A DNA stretch of 64,000 bases, taken from Desulfobacula sp. GTDB taxonomy: Bacteria; Desulfobacterota; Desulfobacteria; Desulfobacterales; Desulfobacteraceae. Position 1 is the first letter of the stretch; each line of letters opens with the position of its first letter. The notes under the pieces are model-generated. The model searched no databases. It was not told the origin of the DNA and saw only the letters and a program-made list of their open reading frames with translations. The stretch lies in assembly GCA_028280105.1 (NCBI GenBank), contig JANQML010000039.1, positions 1 through 64,000 of the forward strand, in the 5' to 3' direction. Shown here one piece after another: positions 53,501-61,593 of the stretch. The translations under genes and the position numbers were made by a program.

Positions 53501-54798
53501 GTCCAACGCTGGTCGGCTTTCTGGGTATTGTTATACTGATTTTTCTCATTTTTGCCCGTATGCATATCGGTATCAGCATGGGGTTGGTGGGGTTTTTGGG
53601 CTTTGCCTATATTGTCGGTATTGATCCGGCGCTGGGCCTGTTGCGCACCGTTCCTTACACAACCTTTGCCAGTCAAGGCATGAGCGTCATCCCGCTGTTC
53701 ATTCTGATGGGCTCATTTGCATTTGCCGCCGGTATGAGTGAAGACCTATATCGTACCGTGCATAAATGGCTGGGCCATTTCAAAGGCGGGCTTGCCATGG
53801 CCACAGTGGCGGCCTGTGCATGTTTTGCCGCCATTAGCGGTTCCAGTCTTGCCACTGCGGCCACTCTCGGCAAAGTGGCCATGCCGGAGATGAAAAAATA
53901 TAAATATGATGGCGGCCTTGCCACCGGTTCCATAGCGGCCGGCGGCAGTATCGGGATTCTGATCCCGCCGAGCGTCATCCTGATCATTTACGGCATTATC
54001 ACCGAGCAATCCATCGGCAAGCTCTTTTTAGCCGGCTTCATTCCCGGCATAATGGAAGCGGTGTTCTATATTATTACCATAAAAATACTGACCAAACGAA
54101 ATCCGGCCCTGGGACCTCCGGGCCCCTGCGTATCATTGAACGAAAGAATGCGTTCGTTGTTTAAGATCTGGGAAGTAATCGTACTTTTTATTATTGTCAT
54201 CGGAGGTATTTACACCGGCGTTTTTACCCCCACTGAGGCGGCAGGAGTGGGGGCGTTCGGTACTTTCTGCTTCGCTCTGCTGCGGCGTAAAATGACCTGG
54301 GCAACCTTCAAATCAAGTCTGCTGAGCACAATCTCCACTACCGGTATGCTGTTTCTCATTGTACTGGGTGCGATGATTTTGGGCTATTTCTTTTCAGTCA
54401 GCCGCCTTCCGTTCGAACTGGCCTCAATGGTTGAGGATTTACCGGTTAACCGCTATGTTATATTGATACTGATTCTGCTGATCGTCGGCCTGCTTGGCAC
54501 CATCATGGATTCTATGGCCATAGTGCTGCTGACCATTCCGGTTTTTTTCCCCATGATATTGAAGTTGGGATTCGATCCCATCTGGTTCGGTATTATCGTC
54601 GTACGCGTAACTGAAATGGGGTTGATAACGCCTCCCGTGGGATTGAATGTATATATTATTCACGGTATTACCGGTGTCCCCATGGGAACTATTTTCCGGG
54701 GGGTCATACCGTTCATCATCGCTGATGTTTGCCAAATCATTCTTTTGATAGCATTTCCGCAGATCACAATGTTTCTTCCTAACTTAATGTCCGGGTAA
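53497..54798 (+). CDS. TRAP transporter large permease 2 (DctM family)
   Basis: A 433-aa multi-spanning protein with GGLAMATVAACACFAAISGSSLATAATLGKVAMPEMKKYKYDGG, AAGGSIGILIPPSVILIIYG, FTPTEAAGVGAFG and GLITPPVGLNVYII. It ends TRAP operon 2 and is followed directly by a transposase remnant. It is more similar to DctM 3 than to DctM 1, which fits a duplication. Confidence 0.87.
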   Translation: MSPTLVGFLGIVILIFLIFARMHIGISMGLVGFLGFAYIVGIDPALGLLRTVPYTTFASQGMSVIPLFILMGSFAFAAGMSEDLYRTVHKWLGHFKGGLAMATVAACACFAAISGSSLATAATLGKVAMPEMKKYKYDGGLATGSIAAGGSIGILIPPSVILIIYGIITEQSIGKLFLAGFIPGIMEAVFYIITIKILTKRNPALGPPGPCVSLNERMRSLFKIWEVIVLFIIVIGGIYTGVFTPTEAAGVGAFGTFCFALLRRKMTWATFKSSLLSTISTTGMLFLIVLGAMILGYFFSVSRLPFELASMVEDLPVNRYVILILILLIVGLLGTIMDSMAIVLLTIPVFFPMILKLGFDPIWFGIIVVRVTEMGLITPPVGLNVYIIHGITGVPMGTIFRGVIPFIIADVCQIILLIAFPQITMFLPNLMSG

Positions 54799-54802
54799 AG
54801 TA

Positions 54803-55042
54803 ATGAATGCTATGAGAAAACAGGGATATGCGTTTGATGACTATACAGCAGTAAACGGAGGTCACGGCCGGATTGAAACCCGCAGATCTTTGAGTATGGT
54901 TGAAAGCATTCGTGGGGTTAACGGAAAATCCAGTCACGAGAAACGGCATTATATCAGCAGTCTTGACGGCGGCGCTCAGGAGTTTGGCGATGCAGTCAGA
55001 CAGCATTGTGGGATTGAGGGTTCGGTTCACTGGAACCGGTAG
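54803..55042 (+). pseudogene. ISAs1-family transposase remnant
   Basis: A 79-codon frame with HGRIETRRSLSM and KRHYISSLDGGAQEFGDAVRQHCGIEGSVHWNR, matching the transposase C-terminal region HGRIExR ... YYISSL ... A-x-x-VR-x-HWGIEN-LHW. The middle of that region is shortened, HW has become HC, and the N-terminal DDE part and the final DDE residues are gone. It has no good SD. It is a decayed mobile element lying between the two copies of the TRAP promoter repeat. Confidence 0.75.
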
Positions 55043-55090
55043 GGAGTTTAGACAGTTTACGTTACCCTGATTTTATTCTTGATACGGGTA

Positions 55091-55248
55091 TTGCATGTAA
55101 AATTACACGAAAAAATATCCGGTTTATAAAGTTAAAAAGACAAAGCTTCTTTGGATTGGCCAAAAAGAAGATCTAAACACGCATTAAAGGAGGGAAATCC
55201 ATGGCAACTAAAACTTTAAAAATGTCAACCTGTTTTGTTGGTGTCTTT
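55091..55248 (+). repeat. Direct repeat copy B: operator, leader and signal-peptide start of TRAP operon 3
   Basis: Second copy of the 51658-51817 segment. It contains operator 8 (TTGCATGTAAAATTACACG, 55091-55109, core TGTAA-AA-TTACA), the AAAGCTTCTTTGGATTGGCC block, the SD and 16 codons. Confidence 0.8.
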
Positions 55249-56250
55249 TGTTTGTATCTACTGCTCGCAGTACCGGCAGTCTGTGCATCGGAAAAACCGG
55301 TGGAACTTAAATTTGCAATTACCGAAGGTACCAAAGCGGCTCGAACAATTCACGGTCACCAGCCGTGGGCCGACGCTTTAGAAAAAGCCGGCAAGGGAAG
55401 CATCAAAGTCTCTGTCTTTCCGTCAGGATCCCTGGTCAGCCCCAAACAGATGTACGATGCCACGATCTATGGTCTGGCCGATATTTCATGTATCAGTATC
55501 GGCCATTACCCCGGCCGGTTTCCACTCACCGAGTCCTTGAGTTTTCCCGGGTCCGGAATTGCCAATCCTAAAATGGCGGCCGAAATCATTATGGCGATGT
55601 ACGAGAAATATCCCGAGATGCAAAAAGAATTCGATGCCATCAAACCTCTGTTTTTTTTCGGCTTTGCCCCAATGAGCATTGCATCGGTAGAGAAGCCCGT
55701 GCGATCATGGAACGATCTGAAAAGTCTTCGATTGCGGATTAACCATAAGGGATCGGCGGATTATTTGAAAACGGCCGGCGTCTCACCGGCGTTTATCGCT
55801 CCACCCGATATCTTCCTCAATCTCCAAAAAGGCATTATCGACGGCAGTGTCATGGGGTGGTTCGGTCACCATGCGTTTGGTGCGACCAAGCTGGCGAAAT
55901 ATTTTACCGAAGTACCGTCCGTGCCGGGGCCCTTTTTCGCGTACATCATGAACAAACGAAAATTCGAGAGTCTTTCAGAGGCTCAAAAAGCTGCGGTTAT
56001 GAGTGTCAGCGGCGCAAAAGGCGCTGAATTGCTGGCTGCCAGCGGTGAAAAAGAGATTGAAGTGGCCACTAAAAGCATTAAAGAAGACCCGGAAAAAGAG
56101 ATTATTCAATTGACGGCCGAAGAGGAAAGCCGCTGGGCCCAAAAGGCGACGGATTCGCAACAAAATGTCATTAAAAAAATGGAGGAACGGGGATTGCCGA
56201 TTCGGCAATTCATTCAGGACGTCAAAGACATGGTTGCGGAAAAAAAATAG
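55201..56250 (+). CDS. TRAP transporter solute-binding protein 3 (DctP family)
   Basis: A 349-aa periplasmic receptor with signal peptide 1-29 (MATKTLKMSTCFVGVFCLYLLLAVPAVCAS). The mature part has AITEGTKAARTIHGHQPWADALEKAGKGSIKVSVFPSGS, GLADISCISIGHYPGRFPLTESLSFPG and the ligand Arg in LKSLRLRINHKG. Only the leader is close to DctP 2, so the binding specificity probably differs. Confidence 0.85.
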   Translation: MATKTLKMSTCFVGVFCLYLLLAVPAVCASEKPVELKFAITEGTKAARTIHGHQPWADALEKAGKGSIKVSVFPSGSLVSPKQMYDATIYGLADISCISIGHYPGRFPLTESLSFPGSGIANPKMAAEIIMAMYEKYPEMQKEFDAIKPLFFFGFAPMSIASVEKPVRSWNDLKSLRLRINHKGSADYLKTAGVSPAFIAPPDIFLNLQKGIIDGSVMGWFGHHAFGATKLAKYFTEVPSVPGPFFAYIMNKRKFESLSEAQKAAVMSVSGAKGAELLAASGEKEIEVATKSIKEDPEKEIIQLTAEEESRWAQKATDSQQNVIKKMEERGLPIRQFIQDVKDMVAEKK

Positions 56251-56270
56251 ATAAATAACACTATAGATTG

Positions 56271-56315
56271 TGGGTGCCGGTTTCCCGTTGAATCCGGAAA
56301 AAGAACCGGTACCCA
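56271..56315 (+). other. Inverted repeat between dctP-type and dctQ-type genes 3
   Basis: TGGGTGCCGGTT (56271-56282) pairs with AACCGGTACCCA (56304-56315), 12 bp with one wobble. No T-run follows. Confidence 0.6.
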
Positions 56316-56356
56316 ACGTCCAACCAAAAAAAATCCCATTATTAAGGGGAGGACAT

Positions 56357-56863
56357 ATGGGTATAGGCAAATTCATGGAACAAGGTGACCGTATGATACA
56401 TCTGATAACCCGTTTTTCAAGCCGTGTCGGCGCCCTGATACTTGTGGGCATGATGCTGCTGGTGACCAGCGATGTTGTTTTGCGCTTTTTATTTAACAAA
56501 CCAGTGCCCGGAACGTTCGAATTGGTCGAGGTTATGATGGGGGCCGTCGTGAGTCTGTCGATTGCCTATTGCGGCCTTCGTCGCGGACATGTGTCCGTCG
56601 AGTTGTTAACCGACCATTTGAGCCGCAGAATTCAAAAGATCGCCTCGGTATTGCACCATATCCTTTGTGTTGTTTTTTTTGCAGCCATTTCGTTTAAGGG
56701 CATCCAGCAGGTGGGCGTCATCAAAGAGAGTGAGACCGTCACGGCGTTACTGGGAATTCCTATTTATCCTTTTATTCTGATATTGGCGTTCGGTGCCGCA
56801 CTCCTGGCTCTGGTCTATTTATGGCAGATGATCGGCATATTCCGGAAGGAGTCGTCTGAATGA
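56357..56863 (+). CDS. TRAP transporter small permease 3 (DctQ family)
   Basis: A 168-aa protein with the DctQ signature SDVVLRFLFNKPVPGTFELVEVMMGAVVSLSIAYCGLRRGHVSVELL and four hydrophobic helices. The ATG at 56357 is preferred because GGGGAGG lies 6 bp before it; an earlier GTG would put the N-terminus within the inverted repeat. It overlaps the large permease by 4 bp. Confidence 0.82.
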   Translation: MGIGKFMEQGDRMIHLITRFSSRVGALILVGMMLLVTSDVVLRFLFNKPVPGTFELVEVMMGAVVSLSIAYCGLRRGHVSVELLTDHLSRRIQKIASVLHHILCVVFFAAISFKGIQQVGVIKESETVTALLGIPIYPFILILAFGAALLALVYLWQMIGIFRKESSE

Positions 56864-58161
56864 GTCCTTTACTAATCGGTTTGATCGGAATCGTCATTCT
56901 GATGGCGTTGCTGTTATCGGGTTTCCCTATCGGGGTCTCCATGGGTATCGTCGGTGTCGGCGGGTTGTGGTATATGCTGGGGCCGGATGTGGGGCTCAGC
57001 ATCTTAAAAACCGCGCCTTATGACGCCGTTGCAAAATACGGCTTTGCCGTGGTTCCCCTCTTTATCCTCATGGGCAGTTTTTGCTTCCAGGCGGGTGTTT
57101 CCAAAAATTTGTATCACGCTGTAAATGCCTGGATCGGCCATCTTCGCGGTGGATTGGCCATGGCGACAGTCGGCGCTTGCGCCGGTTTTGCGGCCGTGAG
57201 CGGTTCCAGTCTGGCCACGGCCGCCACCATGGGCACTGTGGCGCTGCCGGAAATGAAAAAGTACAAATATGATGCCGCGCTGTCGACAGGCTCAATCAGC
57301 GCCGGTGGAACATTGGGCATACTCATTCCGCCAAGTGTTGTGCTGGTGATCTATGGCATTTTAACCGAAACTTCCATCGCCAAATTATTTCTGGCCGGCT
57401 TTATTCCGGGGATTCTTGAAGCTATTTTTTACATGATCACCATCTCTATTATATGCCGGCTCAATCCCAAGGCCGGTCCTGCGGGGAAACGCTCTTCGGT
57501 TAAGGAGAAAATCGGGTCTATAAAAGAGACCTGGCCGATCATTTTCCTCTTTACAGTCGTTATCGGCGGGATTTATGGGGGTATCTTCAGTCCCAGTGAA
57601 GCGGCCGGTATCGGGGCATTTGCCGCCCTCATCATTGCAATGGTTCAGAGAAAAATGAACATGAAAAATTTCGTGTTGGCCCTGGACGACACGGTAAAGG
57701 CCACAGGCATGATCTTTACCATCATGATCGGCGCCGTTATCCTGGGATATTTCATGACAGCAACCCGTCTGCCTTTTGATCTGGCCAACATTGTAAGCGA
57801 ATGGGAGGTGAACAAGTACGTCATACTGGGCGCCATATTATTGGTATACGTCATACTGGGATGCATTATGATTCCCATGGCGATGGTGATCCTCACGATA
57901 CCCATTGTTTTCCCGCTGGTTCAATCGTTGGGATTCGACCCCATATGGTTTGGTATCATCACGGTGCGGATCTTTGAAATCGCCCAGATTACCCCTCCTG
58001 TGGGCATGAACGTCTTTATCATGAAAGGGGTGGCGCCCGATGTGCCGTTGACAACGATTTTCAAAGGGATTGTTCCTTTTTTTATCGCCGACATACTTCA
58101 TTTGACATTGCTTATAGTTTTTCCTCAACTGACGCTCTGGCTGCCGAGCTTGCTCAAATAA
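56860..58161 (+). CDS. TRAP transporter large permease 3 (DctM family)
   Basis: A 433-aa membrane protein with HLRGGLAMATVGACAGFAAVSGSSLATAATMGTVALPEMKKYKYD, SAGGTLGILIPPSVVLVIYG, FSPSEAAGIGAFA and QITPPVGMNVFIM. It completes TRAP 3 and is followed 47 bp later by the arylsulfotransferase-like genes, probably in one transcript. Confidence 0.87.
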   Translation: MSPLLIGLIGIVILMALLLSGFPIGVSMGIVGVGGLWYMLGPDVGLSILKTAPYDAVAKYGFAVVPLFILMGSFCFQAGVSKNLYHAVNAWIGHLRGGLAMATVGACAGFAAVSGSSLATAATMGTVALPEMKKYKYDAALSTGSISAGGTLGILIPPSVVLVIYGILTETSIAKLFLAGFIPGILEAIFYMITISIICRLNPKAGPAGKRSSVKEKIGSIKETWPIIFLFTVVIGGIYGGIFSPSEAAGIGAFAALIIAMVQRKMNMKNFVLALDDTVKATGMIFTIMIGAVILGYFMTATRLPFDLANIVSEWEVNKYVILGAILLVYVILGCIMIPMAMVILTIPIVFPLVQSLGFDPIWFGIITVRIFEIAQITPPVGMNVFIMKGVAPDVPLTTIFKGIVPFFIADILHLTLLIVFPQLTLWLPSLLK

Positions 58162-58208
58162 AGTAAAGTCCGGATTATGTTTGACTCAATTTAATTAGGA
58201 GGGAATCG

Positions 58209-59645
58209 ATGACAGTATCTATTTATCCGACCGGAACAACAATTTTCGATCCGGATAAGGCCTTTAACGGCTATACCATATACATAGCGCGTGAAACCGG
58301 CGCTGCATTGGTGGATATGAACGGCAGGGTGGTTCATTTGTGGGAGGGGCTTCACGGCTTCCCCAATAAGTTGCTTCCCGGCGGTTATGTGATGGGGAGT
58401 CTGGGCATCAGAAACCCCAAGTATGGTTATCACGACCAAACCGATTTGGTCCAGGTTGATTGGGACGGTAATGTGGTTTGGAAGTTCGACCAATACGAAT
58501 TTATTGAAGATCCGGGTCAGGAAGGCCGCTGGATGGCAAGACAGCACCATGATTATCAGCGTGAAGGCAACCCGGTGGGCTATTATGTGCCGGGTATGGA
58601 CCCTCTGGTGGACAGGGGCAATACGTTGATTCTCTGCCATAAAAACCTCACCAATCCGAATATCAGTGACAAAGTTCTGCTGGATGATGTCATCCTGGAA
58701 GTGAATTGGGATGGCGACATTGTCTGGGAATGGGTTTGTTCCGACCACTTTGACGAAATGGGTTTTACCGAGCAGGCCAAAAACACCATGGCGCGGAACC
58801 CGAACCTGGTGCTCGGAAAGGGAGAAGTCGGCGACTGGATGCACATCAATTCAATGTCGGCGCTCGGGCCCAACCGGTTCTACGATGCAGGCGATCAGCG
58901 TTTTCATCCGGACAATATCATCTGGGATGGGCGCCAGACCAATATTATCGCCATTACGGATAAAATAAGCGGTAAAATCGTCTGGCAGGTCGGGCCGGAC
59001 TATGATCGTTCCGAGGCCTTGAGAAAACTGGGATGGATTATCGGACAGCATCATGCGCACATGATCCCGAAGGGACTTCCCGGAGCAGGGAATATCCTTG
59101 TCTTTGATAACGGCGGATTTGCCGGTTTCGGTGCGCCCAACCCGGGGGCCCCCACCGGGCATAACGATGCCTTGCGCGACTATTCCCGTGTGCTTGAGTT
59201 TGACCCTGTAACGCTTGAAAAGGTTTGGCAATATACCTACCTGGAGGCCGGGGCCATCAACAAAATGAACAACTATAATTTCTATTCACCGCTGATCAGT
59301 TCCGCCCAGCGGCTTCTCAACGGCAACACGCTGATCACTGAAGGGTCTGTGGGGCGTTTGTTTGAGGTTACGCCAAAACATGAAATCGTTTGGGAATATG
59401 TCAGTCCGAGCTTTGGCAAGGATGGACGGTCTAACTTTGTGTATCGGGCCTATCGCGTACCATACGAGTGGGTTCCCCAACTCATCAAACCTGAAGAAAA
59501 GGCTGTACCGCGGACGGATCATTCCCGATTCAGGGTACCGGGCACTGTCTATGAAGAGGATCAAGGTGTTACCAAGGTTGACGGCGTGTTGGGGTATGAA
59601 GCGCCTCAGCTATGCGTATCCGCCATTGATTCAGACGAATCATAA
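58209..59645 (+). CDS. Arylsulfotransferase-like (ASST) beta-propeller protein 1
   Basis: A 478-aa protein of the arylsulfotransferase family with repeated WD-like blades (VDWDGNVVWKFDQYEFI, VNWDGDIVWEWVCSDHFDE, ITDKISGKIVWQVGPDYD). Conserved His sites RQHHDY, DWMHINSMSALG and GQHHAHMIPKGLPGAGNILVFDNGG are candidates for the sulfohistidine and acid/base residues. Classical ASSTs move sulfate between phenols without PAPS and are exported; this protein has no signal peptide, so it would work in the cytoplasm. SD AGGAGGG. Sulfo-transfer to or from a polyphenol would fit the island but is inferred. Confidence 0.75.
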   Translation: MTVSIYPTGTTIFDPDKAFNGYTIYIARETGAALVDMNGRVVHLWEGLHGFPNKLLPGGYVMGSLGIRNPKYGYHDQTDLVQVDWDGNVVWKFDQYEFIEDPGQEGRWMARQHHDYQREGNPVGYYVPGMDPLVDRGNTLILCHKNLTNPNISDKVLLDDVILEVNWDGDIVWEWVCSDHFDEMGFTEQAKNTMARNPNLVLGKGEVGDWMHINSMSALGPNRFYDAGDQRFHPDNIIWDGRQTNIIAITDKISGKIVWQVGPDYDRSEALRKLGWIIGQHHAHMIPKGLPGAGNILVFDNGGFAGFGAPNPGAPTGHNDALRDYSRVLEFDPVTLEKVWQYTYLEAGAINKMNNYNFYSPLISSAQRLLNGNTLITEGSVGRLFEVTPKHEIVWEYVSPSFGKDGRSNFVYRAYRVPYEWVPQLIKPEEKAVPRTDHSRFRVPGTVYEEDQGVTKVDGVLGYEAPQLCVSAIDSDES

Positions 59646-59731
59646 CCTGATCTTGCAACCCTGATGTGATGATTTCCGGGACCGTTGGCCGGACCATCTG
59701 TTGGACAAACGTAATCAATAAGGAGATTGAA

Positions 59732-61171
59732 ATGGGGTACCCAACTATCTACCCGACAGGCACAACCATCTACAACCGTGATAAATGCTGGAACGGTTAT
59801 ACTGTTTTTCAGGCCAAGGACGTCGGGGCTACTGTCATCGATATGAACGGTAATGTCGTCCGGCAGATTCAGCGTCTCCATGGATTTCCCAACAAATTGC
59901 TTCCGGGCGGCGTCATCGTGGGCAATTCCGGCCGCAGAAACGGGAAGTACGGTTACCAGGACCAGAAGGATTTGTTGCAGGTGGACTGGGAAGGCAATGT
60001 TACCTGGAAATTCGATCAATGGGAGTACATCGAAGACCCCGGAGAAGAGGCACGCTGGATGGCCCGCCAGCATCACGACTTCCAGAGGGAGGGCAATCCT
60101 GTGGGGTACTACGTCCCCGGTATGGAACCTCTTGTGGACAGCGGCAACACGTTGATCCTTGTCCATAAATATACCCGCAATCCGAAAATAACGGATAAAC
60201 TGCTCTGTGATGATGTTATTCTTGAGGTGAACTGGGAAGGCGATATTATCTGGGAATGGGTTTGCAGTGAACACTTTGATGAGTTCAATTTTACCGAAGA
60301 GGCCAAAAATACCATGTATCGCAATCCCAATTTCCGCGCCGCCGTGGCCGGGGGCGTTGCAGACTGGATGCACATCAACTCCATGTCGGCACTGGGACCC
60401 AACAAGTGGTACGATGCCGGAGATGACCGATTTCACCCCAATAATATTATCTGGGATGGAAGGATTACCAACATCATCGCCATAACGGACAAAAAGAGCG
60501 GTAAAATGGTCTGGCAAATCGGCCCGGATTACGACACCACGCCGGAGTTGCGCAAAATGGGCTGGATCATCGGTCAGCACCATGCCCACATGATTCCGAA
60601 AGGACTGCCGGGAGCAGGTAATATCCTGGTGTTCGACAATGGCGGGTGGGCCGGCTACGGCGCGCCCAACCCCGGTGCGCCCAATGGACTGCATTATGCC
60701 CAGCGGGACTCCTCCCGTGTGCTGGAGATCGATCCGGTGACCTTGGAAGTGGTATGGAAATATACACCGGAAGAGGCCGGTTTCACCCCTCTTGCGGACA
60801 ACTACAAGTTCTACAGCGGTTATATCAGCGGTGCCCAGCGATTGCCCAATGGCAATACCCTGATCACCGAAGGCGCGGATGGGCGGTTATTCGAAGTCAC
60901 CCCGGAATATGAACTGGTCTGGGAGTACGTCAGTCCTTATTTCGACAGGCAGTACGATTCCAATATGGTCTACCGCAGCTATCGGTATCCATACGACTAT
61001 ATCCCCCAGTTGGATAAACCGGAGGAAAAGGCAATCCCGAGATTGGATCGAACGACGTTCAGAGTACCCGGTGCCGAGGTTAATGCACCTCAAAACGTTA
61101 TGACGCTGGCATCCGGGGATGAATACCAGGGTGCGGCCCAACTGTGCATCGTGCCGGATGATGAAGCGTAA
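59732..61171 (+). CDS. Arylsulfotransferase-like (ASST) beta-propeller protein 2
   Basis: A 479-aa tandem paralogue of the preceding gene, aligned along its whole length (YPTGTTIYNRDKCWNGYTVF; LHGFPNKLLPGG; QHHDFQREGNPVGYYVPGM; DWMHINSMSALGP; GQHHAHMIPKG). His114/His115, His214 and His283/His284 match positions in the first copy. The ATG at 59732 follows AAGGAG; an upstream frame extension lacks an SD. No signal peptide. The pair may be heteromeric or have divided substrates. Confidence 0.75.
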   Translation: MGYPTIYPTGTTIYNRDKCWNGYTVFQAKDVGATVIDMNGNVVRQIQRLHGFPNKLLPGGVIVGNSGRRNGKYGYQDQKDLLQVDWEGNVTWKFDQWEYIEDPGEEARWMARQHHDFQREGNPVGYYVPGMEPLVDSGNTLILVHKYTRNPKITDKLLCDDVILEVNWEGDIIWEWVCSEHFDEFNFTEEAKNTMYRNPNFRAAVAGGVADWMHINSMSALGPNKWYDAGDDRFHPNNIIWDGRITNIIAITDKKSGKMVWQIGPDYDTTPELRKMGWIIGQHHAHMIPKGLPGAGNILVFDNGGWAGYGAPNPGAPNGLHYAQRDSSRVLEIDPVTLEVVWKYTPEEAGFTPLADNYKFYSGYISGAQRLPNGNTLITEGADGRLFEVTPEYELVWEYVSPYFDRQYDSNMVYRSYRYPYDYIPQLDKPEEKAIPRLDRTTFRVPGAEVNAPQNVMTLASGDEYQGAAQLCIVPDDEA

Positions 61172-61183
61172 AAGGAGTATGAC

Positions 61184-61582
61184 ATGACAGATATAGGAGC
61201 TCATCACTTTCCGCCTACAGTGGTTTACTTCAAGGAGCACACCTGGGTTCGGGTTGACGGTGCTTTGGCGGTAGTGGGCATCAGCGATTATGCCCAGGCC
61301 CGGCTTGGAGAAATAATCTTTATCGATCTGCCGCAACCGGGTGACCGGTTTGACCAGGACGAAGCCTTCGGTGTTGTCGAATCCGCGAAAGCTGCATCGG
61401 ACCTGTATATGCCCGTCACAGGCGAGATAATCGCCGTTAACGAACTTTTGATGGACAGTCCTGAAACCGTCAACAGTTCCCCGTTTGACGACGGCTGGAT
61501 GATTAAGGTCAAAGCGGATGATCCAACCCAGATTGAGGCGTTGATGAACGCAGACGATTATCTGAACATGCTTAAAGCCTGA
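61184..61582 (+). CDS. GcvH-like lipoyl carrier protein
   Basis: A 132-aa protein with KEHTWVRVDGALAVVGISDYAQARLGEIIFIDLPQPGDRF and the lipoylation site VVESAKAASDLYMPVTGEI, whose Lys is the expected attachment point. It resembles the H protein of the glycine cleavage system, but no gcvT or gcvP genes are nearby, so it may be a lipoate-binding protein of another pathway. It is 12 bp after ASST 2 and 11 bp before the lipoamide dehydrogenase gene. Confidence 0.82.
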   Translation: MTDIGAHHFPPTVVYFKEHTWVRVDGALAVVGISDYAQARLGEIIFIDLPQPGDRFDQDEAFGVVESAKAASDLYMPVTGEIIAVNELLMDSPETVNSSPFDDGWMIKVKADDPTQIEALMNADDYLNMLKA

Positions 61583-61593
61583 GGAGTCTTGTT

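Noticed and set aside
54803..55042. A functional small gene downstream of TRAP 2
   Set aside because: The product is a shortened and mutated piece of an ISAs1 transposase.
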